A DNA stretch of 32,339 bases from Basidiobolus ranarum (Eukaryota > Basidiobolomycota > Basidiobolomycetes > Basidiobolales), in NCBI GenBank assembly GCA_040143965.1, contig JASJQH010000083.1, positions 1-32,339 of the forward strand, written 5' to 3'. The position numbers were made by a program, and so were the translations under genes. How positions within the stretch are numbered: the first letter of the stretch is position 1; every line of letters begins with the position of its first letter. Below are positions 1-9,371 of the stretch, one piece after another. The notes beneath the pieces are model-generated. The model saw only the letters and a program-made list of their open reading frames with translations, searched no databases and was not told the origin of the DNA.

Positions 1-440
1 GTACATTTAGCAGTAGATTCAGTTTTCTGACTTCGATAGGTAGATCTAGTCACGTGAATGGTGAATGAAACTTTAATTTTTGGGACGAAACTTAATGAAT
101 ATTAACAGCAGTTTGAATGTTGTTGCCTACTTTTTATGCTCAACTTCTGTACAAAAAGCTTTTACACAAAACCTGGTACTACCGCGGGTATTAGGGAAAT
201 AGCTGTGGCTCAAGTTTTTGGAGACAAACCACTCCAAAATCCACCAATACTTGTTGGTAATCATCAATGAATAAAATTTCTCTTCTTATTTTGGAAGCGT
301 TGACGCAACTCTAAACAAATGATTTATTTACTATTGGAACCTCGACCAATCATCTAGCACGAGAGTTTAAACAAAACCCGCACGTCTGAACTCTCGTCCA
401 TTACATTCACAACAGCACACTCAATAGCAAAGACACCTAA
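1..440. other. Left-edge intergenic and 5' region of the light-chain gene
   Basis: No coding region is seen here. A CACGTG E-box-like hexamer lies at 51-56. A perfect 8-bp inverted repeat (360-367 with 389-396, 21-nt spacer) lies about 45-80 nt upstream of the myosin light-chain ATG. The last 40 bases before the ATG are rich in A and C, typical of a fungal 5' leader. Confidence 0.5.
360..396. promoter_or_regulatory. 8-bp inverted repeat upstream of the light-chain ATG
   Basis: CGAGAGTT at 360-367 is perfectly complementary to AACTCTCG at 389-396, around a 21-nt spacer. It could be a dimeric factor site in the core promoter or a hairpin in the 5' leader. The arms are seen in sequence; the function is inferred. 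Confidence 0.35.
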
Positions 441-1124
441 ATGGTATGGTTGATTGTCTCCAGCTACTATATCCCTTTAACTAAACAATGTTCTATAGGC
501 TTGCAGTATCGCCAACATCTCCGAGAAACAACTTACAGGTATTGTTGAGTTTATTTCTTGGCTGACCTAATTCAGTGATTCTAATCCTTTCATAGAATTC
601 AAGGAAGTGTTTTCTCTACATGATATACGTGGTGATGGTTATATCCCCCACGAATCCATAGGGCAATTGCTCCGCGCGCTAGGCCAAAATCCAACTCAGG
701 CTGAATTATCCTCTATTGCTAGTGCTTTTGGTAAGGTCGTTTATGAGAAATTCCTTTGTCAATCCTGGTTTTTAACAATTTTACTAGGGAGAAAAAAGAT
801 CGACTTTGCCGTATTTCTTGATATTTTGTACACAACTGGAGGCTTCGATGTAGAGTATGGCCGTCAAAAGAACCCTGAAGCTTTTGAGATATTTAACCAA
901 GATGGTACTGGCCTTATATCAGCGGGCGAACTACGCTATGGTAAGTAGACACTGAACATCCATGTAATATTCATTTGCTAATGCATTGTTTACAAACAGT
1001 ACTGACTACACTTGGTGAACAGCTCTCTGAGGCCGAAGTAAATGAATTTATTCGTGATGTAGATATCAATAATACTGGGCTTATTGATTATAATGCTTTC
1101 GTCAATCTATTGATGAGTAGTTAG
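441..1124 (+). CDS. CDC4: Myosin essential light chain (Cdc4/Mlc1 type)
   Basis: This is an EF-hand light chain that binds IQ motifs of type II/V myosins; in fungi it is needed for the cytokinetic actomyosin ring. Proposed exons are 441-443, 499-538, 596-730, 788-940 and 1000-1124, with introns of 55-59 nt, giving 151 aa. The joined protein starts MACSIANISEKQLTEFKEVF. Family signatures include SIGQLLRALGQNPTQAE near residue 40 and GELRYVLTTLGEQLSEAE in the third EF-hand, both very close to fission-yeast Cdc4 rather than calmodulin. The third loop (NQDGTGLISAGE) looks able to bind calcium. The first loop and the fourth loop (DINNTGLIDYNA) lack the usual final glutamate, as expected for a light chain. 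The first coding exon is only the ATG, supported by the branch and acceptor ending at 498 and by the calmodulin-fold N-terminus it restores. Stop is TAG at 1122. Confidence 0.9.
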
Positions 1125-2011
1125 ATATATATGTTAATTGATACCTATACTTGCACATTTGTAACATTGATACCCTTTTGATCTGTATTTACCTTAATTT
1201 CAATAAATTTTAATCATCAAGCAATCCCCATTTCTCCCCGTTTCTTTTGAGCCTCCTCGTTTATTGATATGAAATATATGGTAAAGTCAAGAATTCAGTA
1301 AATACATGAGAGTTGCACGTATATTGGAGCCATATCGATCTGGTGGTATGTACATAATAAGGGGAGATTGCCGAAAGAAACCGAAAGAAGCCACAAATTG
1401 ATATAATAACATGCACAAAGGCCACATTAATGCAACATGAATTGTGTATTGAGCATATCTAACAATTGGGTTCTCCTCGTTATATTGCGAGTGTGGGGTG
1501 GGTGGTGATCTTAATATGAAAGCAATGTCTTGCATATATTTGCACTTGACAAATTATTCAGCAGATAATTGGAATTTGCAATACCAACAATACTCCTATG
1601 TGGAATATATTGTTCTCCTAGCATCACGCGAGCTGTTCTATTTTTAATTTCAAGCTTCTTCCCTATTTGTACGACCATCTGGAGTGAGGGGAAGTTGATC
1701 TTGATGAATTTTAGACCTGTTTCGCTAATTCAGTTATTCCAATAACGCTATCCTATTTTAGTCAACCAATCCCGACATTTAAAACGAAGCCCCCTTCTTG
1801 AGAGGACGGTGGTTTTTTTCATTTTGGTTACTGAAAAGTAGTCCCAACACTGGTTTTATCTCTTTTCAGTTATCCAAGGTTGTTTTTCATTCTGCATTCT
1901 GTTCATTTCCTTCGTGTAGTTTCTTGCGTTTCTATCAATCAAAAAAGATTGATATATATTCTACAAACTCTTTCTTGTGAGTCTCTTACTTTTACAGTGC
2001 TTTAGTCTGTC
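1125..2011. other. Intergenic, light chain to RING gene
   Basis: This stretch holds the light-chain 3' UTR and the upstream region of the RING gene. Pyrimidine-rich tracts occur from about 1790 to 2005, and a possible 5'-UTR acceptor (cttttacag) ends near 1998. An 82-codon minus-strand frame at 1287-1535 has no family resemblance and no splice support, so I do not call it. Confidence 0.4.
1202..1207 (+). terminator. Polyadenylation signal AATAAA of the light-chain gene
   Basis: A canonical AATAAA lies 78 nt after the stop codon, in an AT-rich stretch. Confidence 0.5.
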
Positions 2012-3499
2012 ATGTATTTAACAAACGTCACGACCACTGGGTGGTCAAACAGACACCGGCTGTTTGCATTTTGTCTCTTGTTGATTTGCTTCCACTTTCA
2101 GTTGACATCTGCTGGTTTATTTGGTGGAAAGAACCCCAGTATACGCCAAGAGACAGTTTATATGGATACCAGTACGAACCATATCAATCCTGACAAAGTC
2201 ACAGCTCCCAACGAAATCACTTCTAGTGTTCGTAGTGTTCCCAACACTAGCTCTTTGTACGACAAGAATCTTGAGGTAAATACAAAGACTTGTTACTAGA
2301 ACCGATCACGAATTACCCACTTTCCACTATATTCTTGAAGTCTACTTGATACCAATTCCTGTTGTTACTTTCTTTCCACTGCTCTCAACGATATACAGAA
2401 ATGATACAATCAATTTCTTATCAGTGCCCCAAGTCTTAAATTATCTAGTGGAAGATACTAATGCTTAGTTTTTAGGGCATTGGTTTTATTATAGATGTTC
2501 CTTGTGTAGGGCCTCCAAGGCCCAGCTCCATGTCCACCAGTCAACGCTTACCCTATTTCCGAATTGCTCTTGTAGCCCTGAAGAATTGTTCTCTTGATTG
2601 GCAAGTAATATACGCCCAAAATAGCCAGGCTCAGGGTGCGATTATTTACTCCGAAAGTGGAGACATTGATTTAGATCACGTTCACTTCTCCATCCCTATA
2701 GTTATTCCTGTGTTCGTTGTTGGTTCGGAAAAAGGACATCAAATGGCTCAAGATATCATAGATACCCAACAGCAGCAACACGCTGGCGTCTCAAATATAC
2801 TCAAGAAACAGATTAGATTCAAAATGCAGCCTAGCGAGCGAACATTGCCCAGTGTTTGGGAATTTACTCTGATTATCGTAGTGGTACTCCTATTCTTATC
2901 GTTAGCAATATCAGGTAAGCCCTCGTTTGTTTCTCACCACCAATACTGCTCATTGATACTGATCCCACTTAAAAGTGGCCATGCATTGCCATCTGTATCG
3001 CCTCCGTCGTAATTACGCACTTCGCAACAACATCCCTGATAGTACCGAGATGATGGTCATTCATAAGAGTGGATTAGATAGGTTCCCTATTAAAGTGTGG
3101 CATCCCAAAGGGGATTTGCATGCACTCTCTTCACATGGCAAGATCGAGAATAGTCAACATTGTGCTTTAGTCATGGAACCACCACCGGCGTACGATCCTC
3201 AAAATATGCTTCCTCCCCCTCCGTTTAAATCAGAGGATGAAGAATCCGCACAAAGCGTTTGTCCCATCTGTTTGGATGATTTCATTATTGGTGACGAGAT
3301 TCGCGAATTGCCTTGTTGTCATCACTACCACGTTGAGTGTATCGATCCATGGTTAACTACCAAGTCAGGCACTTGTCCCATGTGTAAATTGGCCATATCC
3401 TCTGACCTCACTCCTGCCTATCTTCCTCCTGAGCATTCTTCCTGGTGGTATAGCATTGGAGCAACTATATTCGCCCCTTGCATGATTATTTGTCGTTAA
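2012..3499 (+). CDS. PA-TM-RING E3 ubiquitin ligase (RNF13/RNF167-like)
   Basis: This is a membrane-anchored RING-H2 ubiquitin ligase of the endosomal/vacuolar system. Proposed exons are 2012-2275, 2476-2914 and 2976-3499, giving 408 aa. Order of parts: a signal peptide with hydrophobic core FAFCLLLICFHF (about residues 18-30); a protease-associated domain (about 89-190) with the typical IALVALKNCS and AQGAIIY strands; one transmembrane helix at about 216-238; and a cytosolic RING-H2 at about 330-371, starting CPICLDDF, with LPCCHHYHVECIDPWL and closing CPMC. All zinc ligands are present. The first intron is long for this window (200 nt); its acceptor is supported by a TACTAAT-like branch site and by the PA reading frame GIGFIIDVPCVGPP. 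The linker is proline-rich. The luminal PA domain probably chooses cargo while the RING recruits an E2; the real target is unknown. Confidence 0.88.
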
Positions 3500-4102
3500 C
3501 CTAGTGCTATACATATGTGATTTGTTGATATTACACATAAATATAATATACCCCAGCTCGAACGCTTTATTATGACACACTCTATATTACAACCTCCACT
3601 GCGCTGTTAGGATAGATTTTTTGTTTGCTAAATCACTTTGTATTTCTCTACCCCTCTGCTTCTACATCACCTTTGTTTCCACTGCCATTTTTGTCGACAG
3701 CCTGTAATGGGTTGAGCTTGTATTGATTTGATATTTAATTGAAAGTTCTCTGATCAAAGTGTCACCCCTCCCCTTTATCATGAACAATTCTACAAATGGG
3801 TAATTTTTAAATGGCTGAGATTTGAGAACGGGCTTGTATTGTTGTACAATGGCATCATAACATAATGAAATTCATCGAAAGCATTAACATCATAGAATCC
3901 AGTCAAGATTTATATCAACTATTTGGCTTAGAAGCCGCCCATTGATTTGGCCCACTCCGCCCAAACCACTGGTGTATCTAAATCAGATGATGAGGATAGC
4001 CAGAAAGGTAAAATACAAAGCCCAAACTACGTTATATAAAAGGGATGGATATCCACTATCGAAGAACATCTTTTAGTCAACTACGAATCCAACCAGTACA
4101 AA
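3500..4102. other. Intergenic, RING gene to secreted-protein gene
   Basis: Between two same-strand genes. It holds the 3' end of the RING gene and a promoter with a clear TATA box near 4033. No further gene is seen. Confidence 0.5.
4033..4042 (+). promoter_or_regulatory. TATA box of the secreted-protein gene
   Basis: TATATAAAAG lies 61 nt before the next ATG, a canonical position allowing a 30-40 nt leader. It suggests a strongly regulated gene. Confidence 0.65.
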
Positions 4103-4750
4103 ATGAGAATTTCCCCACTTTTCGCGATTCCTTTGGTGCTTTTCACTGGTATTTATGGATGTGAGAAAGATTGTAAGGTTGCTATGGATCACGAATTTGC
4201 TCTACGATATGTACCAGTGATTAAGGATTCCTTAACCTCACTAGAAACCGAACTTGTGACTGCTCTACAAACTGATATTCATGGAAACCCCAAATTAAGA
4301 GAAGCTATTGGTCAAGTGGTGTTGAAATTTCACACGGAACTTTCAAGTGATCTATCAAATATCATGCATCATGGTATATTTGATAAATATCACGCTAGAT
4401 GTCAACAAATTGAAGTCGAAGGCTGTCCAAATTATTATTGTTCGGAAGTATGCGGTTCACCTGGATCCATCATCTATTATTTAGATGATGTACTTGAGAG
4501 AACTCGGGCTGGAGTTATTGATAAGATGAAGATATTTACCGAAGAAAATGGTGAATTTGAACAGGAGTTTGATTCTCAAGTAAAGGAGAACTACCCCACC
4601 GATCACGGTCCCAATGAGATAGTAATTCTCAAGAAAACTCTTCGCTCACAACTAGTAGAATTTCACCAAAGAGTTGAGGATGTATGTTCAACCGGATGCT
4701 TTAAGGAATGGGCACCAGAATTGATAGCTAAACTTCAACAATATGACTAA
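4103..4750 (+). CDS. Secreted eight-cysteine protein, unknown function
   Basis: Intronless, 215 aa, with a good start context (acaaaATG) and a TATA box upstream. The first ~19 residues are a clear signal peptide (hydrophobic FAIPLVLFTGI). The mature chain has eight cysteines, at about 20, 24, 100, 108, 113, 117, 195 and 199. Three pairs are spaced C-x3-C (20/24, 113/117, 195/199), and the segments between them look amphipathic and helical, so an all-helical disulphide-stapled fold is plausible. No transmembrane helix or GPI tail is visible. I do not recognise the family. Secretion is well supported; any role (effector, cell-wall or extracellular binding protein) would be guesswork. A polyadenylation signal follows at 4824. 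Confidence 0.82.
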   Translation: MRISPLFAIPLVLFTGIYGCEKDCKVAMDHEFALRYVPVIKDSLTSLETELVTALQTDIHGNPKLREAIGQVVLKFHTELSSDLSNIMHHGIFDKYHARCQQIEVEGCPNYYCSEVCGSPGSIIYYLDDVLERTRAGVIDKMKIFTEENGEFEQEFDSQVKENYPTDHGPNEIVILKKTLRSQLVEFHQRVEDVCSTGCFKEWAPELIAKLQQYD

Positions 4751-4823
4751 ATCACTCATTTTTAACTTCACTTTGACATAACCCATTTTTGACCCATGTT
4801 TCCACTATATTCCCTGCTATATT

Positions 4824-4829
4824 AATAAA
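4824..4829 (+). terminator. Polyadenylation signal AATAAA of the secreted-protein gene
   Basis: AATAAA lies 74 nt downstream of the TAA stop, within an AT-rich 3' UTR. Confidence 0.5.
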
Positions 4830-5305
4830 ATTCCCTAAAACCTTACTGAATTGAAAACCTGGCCTGTGCTTCTTGTTCTTGAAATATCTTAGTTGGATAT
4901 TGCTGAAGTCATATGTTCATTCCTAAGTGTTCATTATAGTTCACGCGGTTTTATGTAACCATTCGGGACCATTTCTCACCACAGGAATATGGAACTTTGG
5001 ACCCACCTTTGGAAATTCGTGAGCATAAGTGACGATATGAGCCAAATATGGGAGAATCATGTTTAGTATAGGGGGAGTGAATGGGGGATAATCAAAGACC
5101 CAGCTAACCCTAAATTATCATTGATGCTGAATATTTACCCACAAACACCGGGTGACAACACTTGGATAAGCAAAAAAAGGACATGATTCGGAAACATAAG
5201 TGGTGGATTATATCATGAGTTGACGGAATTATGACGTTTTCAGCAAATGATTTCGGAAAGCAAGGAAATATAGGTTATCACTGGGCAAGTGATCAACACT
5301 TTTTG

Positions 5306-5312
5306 TATATAA
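5306..5312 (+). promoter_or_regulatory. TATA box of the 85-aa gene
   Basis: TATATAA lies 47-53 nt before the ATG at 5359. An ATG at 5330 opens a ten-codon upstream frame whose TGA overlaps the main ATG (ATGA). It would be read only if transcription starts before 5330. Confidence 0.55.
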
Positions 5313-5358
5313 TGTTGGCTAGCTCCATCATGTATCACTTAAATACCAACTCTACACA

Positions 5359-5616
5359 ATGACCAACAGCTACCATTATCGATCTGCTTCTGATCAAACC
5401 CACCAGAAAAGCATGGATTATTTCTACAATCAGCCTACGGAGAACCACCTACACCATTCAGCATCGGTGTCCACAAAGCGAAACGATCATTCCAATCCCA
5501 TCAAAATCAGATATTCACTCCATGGGCGTAAATTAAGCAATGAGGAGGCAAAATACCACCGGAGTATAGCTATGAAGTGCAAATATGTAGTCATGAAACT
5601 TACTGGCGACAATTAG
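5359..5616 (+). CDS. Small protein with a YH-x3-A-x2-C-x6-LT domain, unknown function
   Basis: Intronless, 85 aa, hydrophilic, with no signal peptide or membrane segment. The first ~45 residues are low-complexity and rich in H, S, N and Y. The last ~40 residues (PIKIRYSLHGRKLSNEEAKY and onward) align with the C-terminus of the protein encoded at 13415-14666. Both have PI near the start, then G about ten residues before a YH, then Ala four and Cys seven residues after that His, then LT six residues later, with conservative residues (V/I, K/R, E/D) between. This shared domain is the best evidence that the frame is real, along with the TATA box and the single-ATG leader context (acacaATGAC). I do not know the domain; a helical interaction module is possible but unproven. 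Confidence 0.7.
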   Translation: MTNSYHYRSASDQTHQKSMDYFYNQPTENHLHHSASVSTKRNDHSNPIKIRYSLHGRKLSNEEAKYHRSIAMKCKYVVMKLTGDN

Positions 5617-6034
5617 CACTATCCGCTGTAATACTTTAGAATTTTAGATTGGCTACCCTGTATATATCTCAATGTCAACCATGTAAATGATCGGATATTT
5701 CATAACCCTGATTAAAATGATGAATTCTGCAATAACACCTTGATTATCACGGCTATGTGATACATATGGATCAATTTGAATTGTTTATTGATTGTTAAGA
5801 ATCAGCGAAACGATCTCTCTAAACATCACATTTATAAACAGACAGTAGGTCATTTAGAAATCTACTTGTAATATATAATCGATCCATAAGAAATAAAGAG
5901 AAGAAATTTTCATTACAAGGTTAACATTAAGGAAGAACTTTTTTGCGTAATAGAGATAGTACAATGGAGAGTGGAGAGTGGGAAATCATTGGAAAATGTT
6001 AAAAAGTTCCATTGGGTTTCTTAGGGAATCATGT
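5617..6034. other. Convergent intergenic between the 85-aa gene and UBE2C
   Basis: AT-rich 3' UTR sequence of two convergent genes. No coding frame or structured element of note is seen. Confidence 0.5.
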
Positions 6035-6715
6035 TTACTCCTTATCTTCTGGAACTTGATAAGTTTGTGCTAATTTGGCTTTAAATTCTTCGGTACAATC
6101 CCATAACTGGGCTGCTTCAGGATTTAATGGACTATCGTTGTTAGGTTCACCTAATAGACTTTGTAGAGATAACAGAATGGTCTGGACGTTGTAAACAGCT
6201 GACCATTGTTCTTTGAGAATATCCAAACAGATAGCACCGCTACCCATATCTACATTGGGGTGGTAGCAAGGTGTGTCAAACTTGATGGTAGGCGCAGAGT
6301 AGGGGTAATTCGAAGGGAATTTCATGGAGAGTTTGAAAGTGAGCCCTTCATAATACTATACAAAGTGTAAACAACAAGTGGAAAGACGAAGCATACGACA
6401 TAACTTACTGTTCCTGCTACTCCGGTCAAGGTTCCGACCCAGCTCAACATATTATCGGAATCAGGGAAAGCAGAAATACCAGGGATAGCAGACATCTTTA
6501 AAACCATAGACTGATGAGCTCTTTGTTTTAGTGGAAATAGCAGAGTGTGGTGTACTTACCATTAATGACATAAGCTCGCTGCTAAGGCTGAGTTGGGGTG
6601 ACAATGTTATAAATTAGGAACAGCTGAATGAAATGGCACTGAAATAAACCTACCGTTTGGTAACTGAGAAACCATCAGGGGCGGAAGTCTGGGAAGAAGC
6701 AACGTTGCTGGTCAT
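6035..6715 (-). CDS. UBE2C: Ubiquitin-conjugating enzyme E2 C (APC/C partner)
   Basis: UBE2C/UbcH10 carries ubiquitin to the anaphase-promoting complex to drive mitotic exit. Minus-strand exons are 6715-6654, 6587-6560, 6495-6409 and 6355-6035, joined to a 165-aa protein; introns are 66, 64 and 53 nt. The joined N-terminus reads [14 protein letters not shown] and then [20 protein letters not shown], matching human UBE2C (SVSKRLQQELMTLM; GISAFPESDNLFKWVGTIHG). The UBC fold follows with [10 protein letters not shown], the HPN motif at about 91-93 and the active-site cysteine 102 in [11 protein letters not shown]. The tail [13 protein letters not shown] is also diagnostic. One oddity: the loop just before the active cysteine ([10 protein letters not shown]) is one residue longer than the usual NVDTQGNIC. 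The start is chosen because it is the first ATG of an exon that joins in frame; the upstream extension is short, as in the family. Confidence 0.95.
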
Positions 6716-7637
6716 AATATATGTGTCAAGGACGTGAGGTAAGGAGAGAAAGGCTTGATATATTCGAAAGGAACGGAGTGGCTCAATTTAAAGTGAATGA
6801 GTTTTTGATCCATCATAGTTCGGGATTTCCCAGGCCATTTGCAGGATAATACCCTTGGAAATCCCGCTAACAGTATACTTTTTTTCTTTGTTTTGACCAG
6901 ACTCCCTCCTGTCAACTTTTCAGTCTATCATCACAATAACTTTTGACTAGTAAATAATTACTTCAATCGGTAAATCAAAATATACAACGTTGTTTTCAAA
7001 ACAGTAAACAACATCCGTATCATAATAGCCAATCATTACCCCCAAAATAGCGAATTCTATAATATTACTTAAAGAGTACAAATTCACCTATCTCGATAAA
7101 AGATGTAACCTAAAAACAAAACAACTCATACGATCTTACGATTATTGCTCATAAATAGCTTAATAGTAATACCCTACTTGGCGCTTTTCTTCAGATGATA
7201 TCACACTATTAGTCAAGTGTGCTTTATATGGTAAAGTCTGATCTGATGTTACTATATATCTGGCGCCTTTACTGCTTGCATGTACTTGACATTGCCAAAC
7301 AGGTTAACTTTCACACCAACTCACTTCAATGATCTTTGTGCCAGCGCAAGATAAGTGAAGGAACTAAGACTGCCAAGAGTTAAGAATCGATGGATGATAA
7401 TGTATATTGTACACAAACAAGTAGAAAACAGGACCTTCGTTAAAGAATGAAATATTGATAGTTCAAATTGGAATTTATGAATTCAAACAAGTTGCATTGG
7501 GCTCTCTACCACGGATGATTTGCCGTTACTCAAAAATCTTGGTACATTGTCGGACGCAAATAAGTTGGTACATCAGATTCTCAATAGAAATTCCCATTCC
7601 TGAGTTCGAATGGTTCTATGAAATTTGATAGGAAATA
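6716..7637. other. Intergenic, UBE2C promoter and transporter 3' region
   Basis: Upstream of UBE2C on the minus strand and downstream of the transporter gene. The 67-codon minus frame at 6712-6915 is judged random. No gene, RNA or repeat is seen. Confidence 0.4.
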
Positions 7638-9371
7638 TTAAAGATTCCACCGTGTTCTTGTCATCTCTAACGTCTCTTCGTCCCACTCCGCAGTAGCATT
7701 GACCACGTTAGCCATAAAGACACCATCCTCTCCCAAACTCACTTGATTAATTTTGCTATAGCCGGTGTCCATATTCTTACGTTTCATTTGATGGATCTTT
7801 AACCAGTTATACAGACCAATACCAAACAAAGTAACACATAAACCAGCAATATTAATCCCAGTTACTGTATCGCCAAAAGTAACAATGGAAACGAAGATTG
7901 TAACAACTTCCTGAAAATACAAAGTTCACCGTAAGAGACATGCAAGCATCTTTGGGATAATTCAGCACCTTACCTTAAAGATACCTGCCACGGAAAGAGT
8001 AACGACAGATGTACGAGAAATCAACATAAACTCGGCAGAAACCATTAAGAATGCCATTAATCCGCCAAATAAAATAGCCAACATGGTATAACACGAAGTT
8101 GAAAAATCGGCGAAAAACGATGAACTGAACATATCACCTAATCCTTCGATGACTATGGCGCAGATTAACAGGGATCCCCACATAATTGGGGCTAAGAAAA
8201 AGATAGTAACCATGGGATTGTGAAGGCCCATCGATTCTTTTTTCAATAGAATTTGAGTCAAGGACCAACGAAGACCACCAAGAAGAGCAGCGGTCATAAC
8301 TTGGATGAACCTATAAATATAGATATATATATATTAAGTCGATGTAATGCGAAATTTCTCCCTGTTCTACATTTATACTACTAACCCAATAAGTGCAAAA
8401 GAAGTCTCGGTTACAACCATCAGTAAAACACCAAGAGAAATAATAAGGATAACTCCGATCAATGAGAACGTAGGCTTTTCCAGTTTGAATATAAACGCAA
8501 ACATCAATACAAACGCCAAAGATGATGATTTACACATTGCTGCGAAATGGTGTTAATCACTTAACGATAGGATAAAGTTTAGAAGACATCAAAAACATAC
8601 TGTAAAATGATAAGGTGATAGTTTTAAGACTAGAATTAGAAAGTCCAATATCTAAACCAGTTGCTACCCCACAAGGTACAACTTTAGTACTATGGATCAT
8701 AAGTATGAATGTTAGTTTTACACATCCAAAATCAATAACTCTTCACGAATCTATCTATCCATATATATGCAAATGTACGTACACGTAATCTTTCTTAGAG
8801 GGATGTTTAGTCGGCCTTAAAGAAGGGAACACCAATAGACACAAACCAGAGCAAATAAACTGCATCACCTGATGCATAGAGGTGATGAAAAGTGGATAAG
8901 GAAAATTGAAGTGGTCTTTATCAACCATCCATTTGTTATATAAGGAAATGCCGGTAGAAAAGATATACCTATGGAGGGAGAAGTTTTCTTATAAATATGA
9001 AATAAATATATTAGAACAAGAAACCAACCAACTTACCAAGTGAAAATGTAAAACAAGTTGAGGCAAGTTTTCTTCAAAAAAGTTTCATTATTTAAGGAAA
9101 CAGCTGGATCGTGCGTATCTTTCTCAACTTCTGAAGGCAAAGGGACTTCATAACGATTATGTGAGAAATCGTCTTCCAAAGGGCTTATAGACAACGAGTT
9201 AAGTAAGTCTTCTTCAATAGACTCTCTGGGTGAACTAGATTTTGACAGGAGAGCTGCTTTATCGTTTTCAGCGACATAGTTCGAGGTGTTGGATTGTTCT
9301 TGTTCATCGTCATCAAAAGGAGAATCAATCTCGGGGGATTGTTCCTGTATTTGCTGATGTTTCGTGCTCAT
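7638..9371 (-). CDS. SLC35C2-like nucleotide-sugar/triose-phosphate-type transporter
   Basis: A ten-helix drug/metabolite-superfamily transporter of the Golgi/ER, in the SLC35C2 (OVCOV1) group; the exact substrate of this group is uncertain. Minus-strand exons are 9371-9037, 8968-8783, 8689-8601, 8539-8386, 8310-7974 and 7910-7638, joined to 457 aa; introns are 68, 93, 61, 75 and 63 nt. The first ~110 residues are an acidic, serine-rich cytosolic tail. Diagnostic stretches are WYIFSTGISLYNKWMVDKDH in helix 1; PCGVATGLDIGLSNSSLKTI; SFYTMCKSSSLAFVLMFAFI; GGLRWSLTQILLKKESMGLH with NPM following; and RTSVVTLSVAGIFKEVVTI. These match human SLC35C2 almost segment by segment. The tail after the last helix is hydrophilic (KIHQMKRKN). 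The joins are well supported because each restores a conserved helix. Confidence 0.92.

Larger units (their letters stand above)
4751..5358. other. Intergenic, upstream of the 85-aa gene
   Basis: Contains the 3' UTR of the secreted-protein gene, an 11-bp telomere-repeat-like match (CTAACCCTAAA at 5104-5114), and the promoter of the next gene with a TATA box at 5306. No other gene is seen. Confidence 0.45.

Noticed and set aside
607-948. Single 113-aa EF-hand frame read as a complete gene
   Set aside because: It reads through a 57-nt intron (731-787) and stops in the next intron; the spliced five-exon model restores the full light chain.
441-1124. Calmodulin
   Set aside because: EF-hand loops are degenerate and the SIGQLLRALGQNPTQAE and GELRYVLTTLGEQLS stretches match Cdc4/Mlc1 light chains instead.
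1287-1535. 82-codon minus frame with a hydrophobic stretch
   Set aside because: No family resemblance, no splice partners, and it lies in the light-chain 3' region; likely chance.
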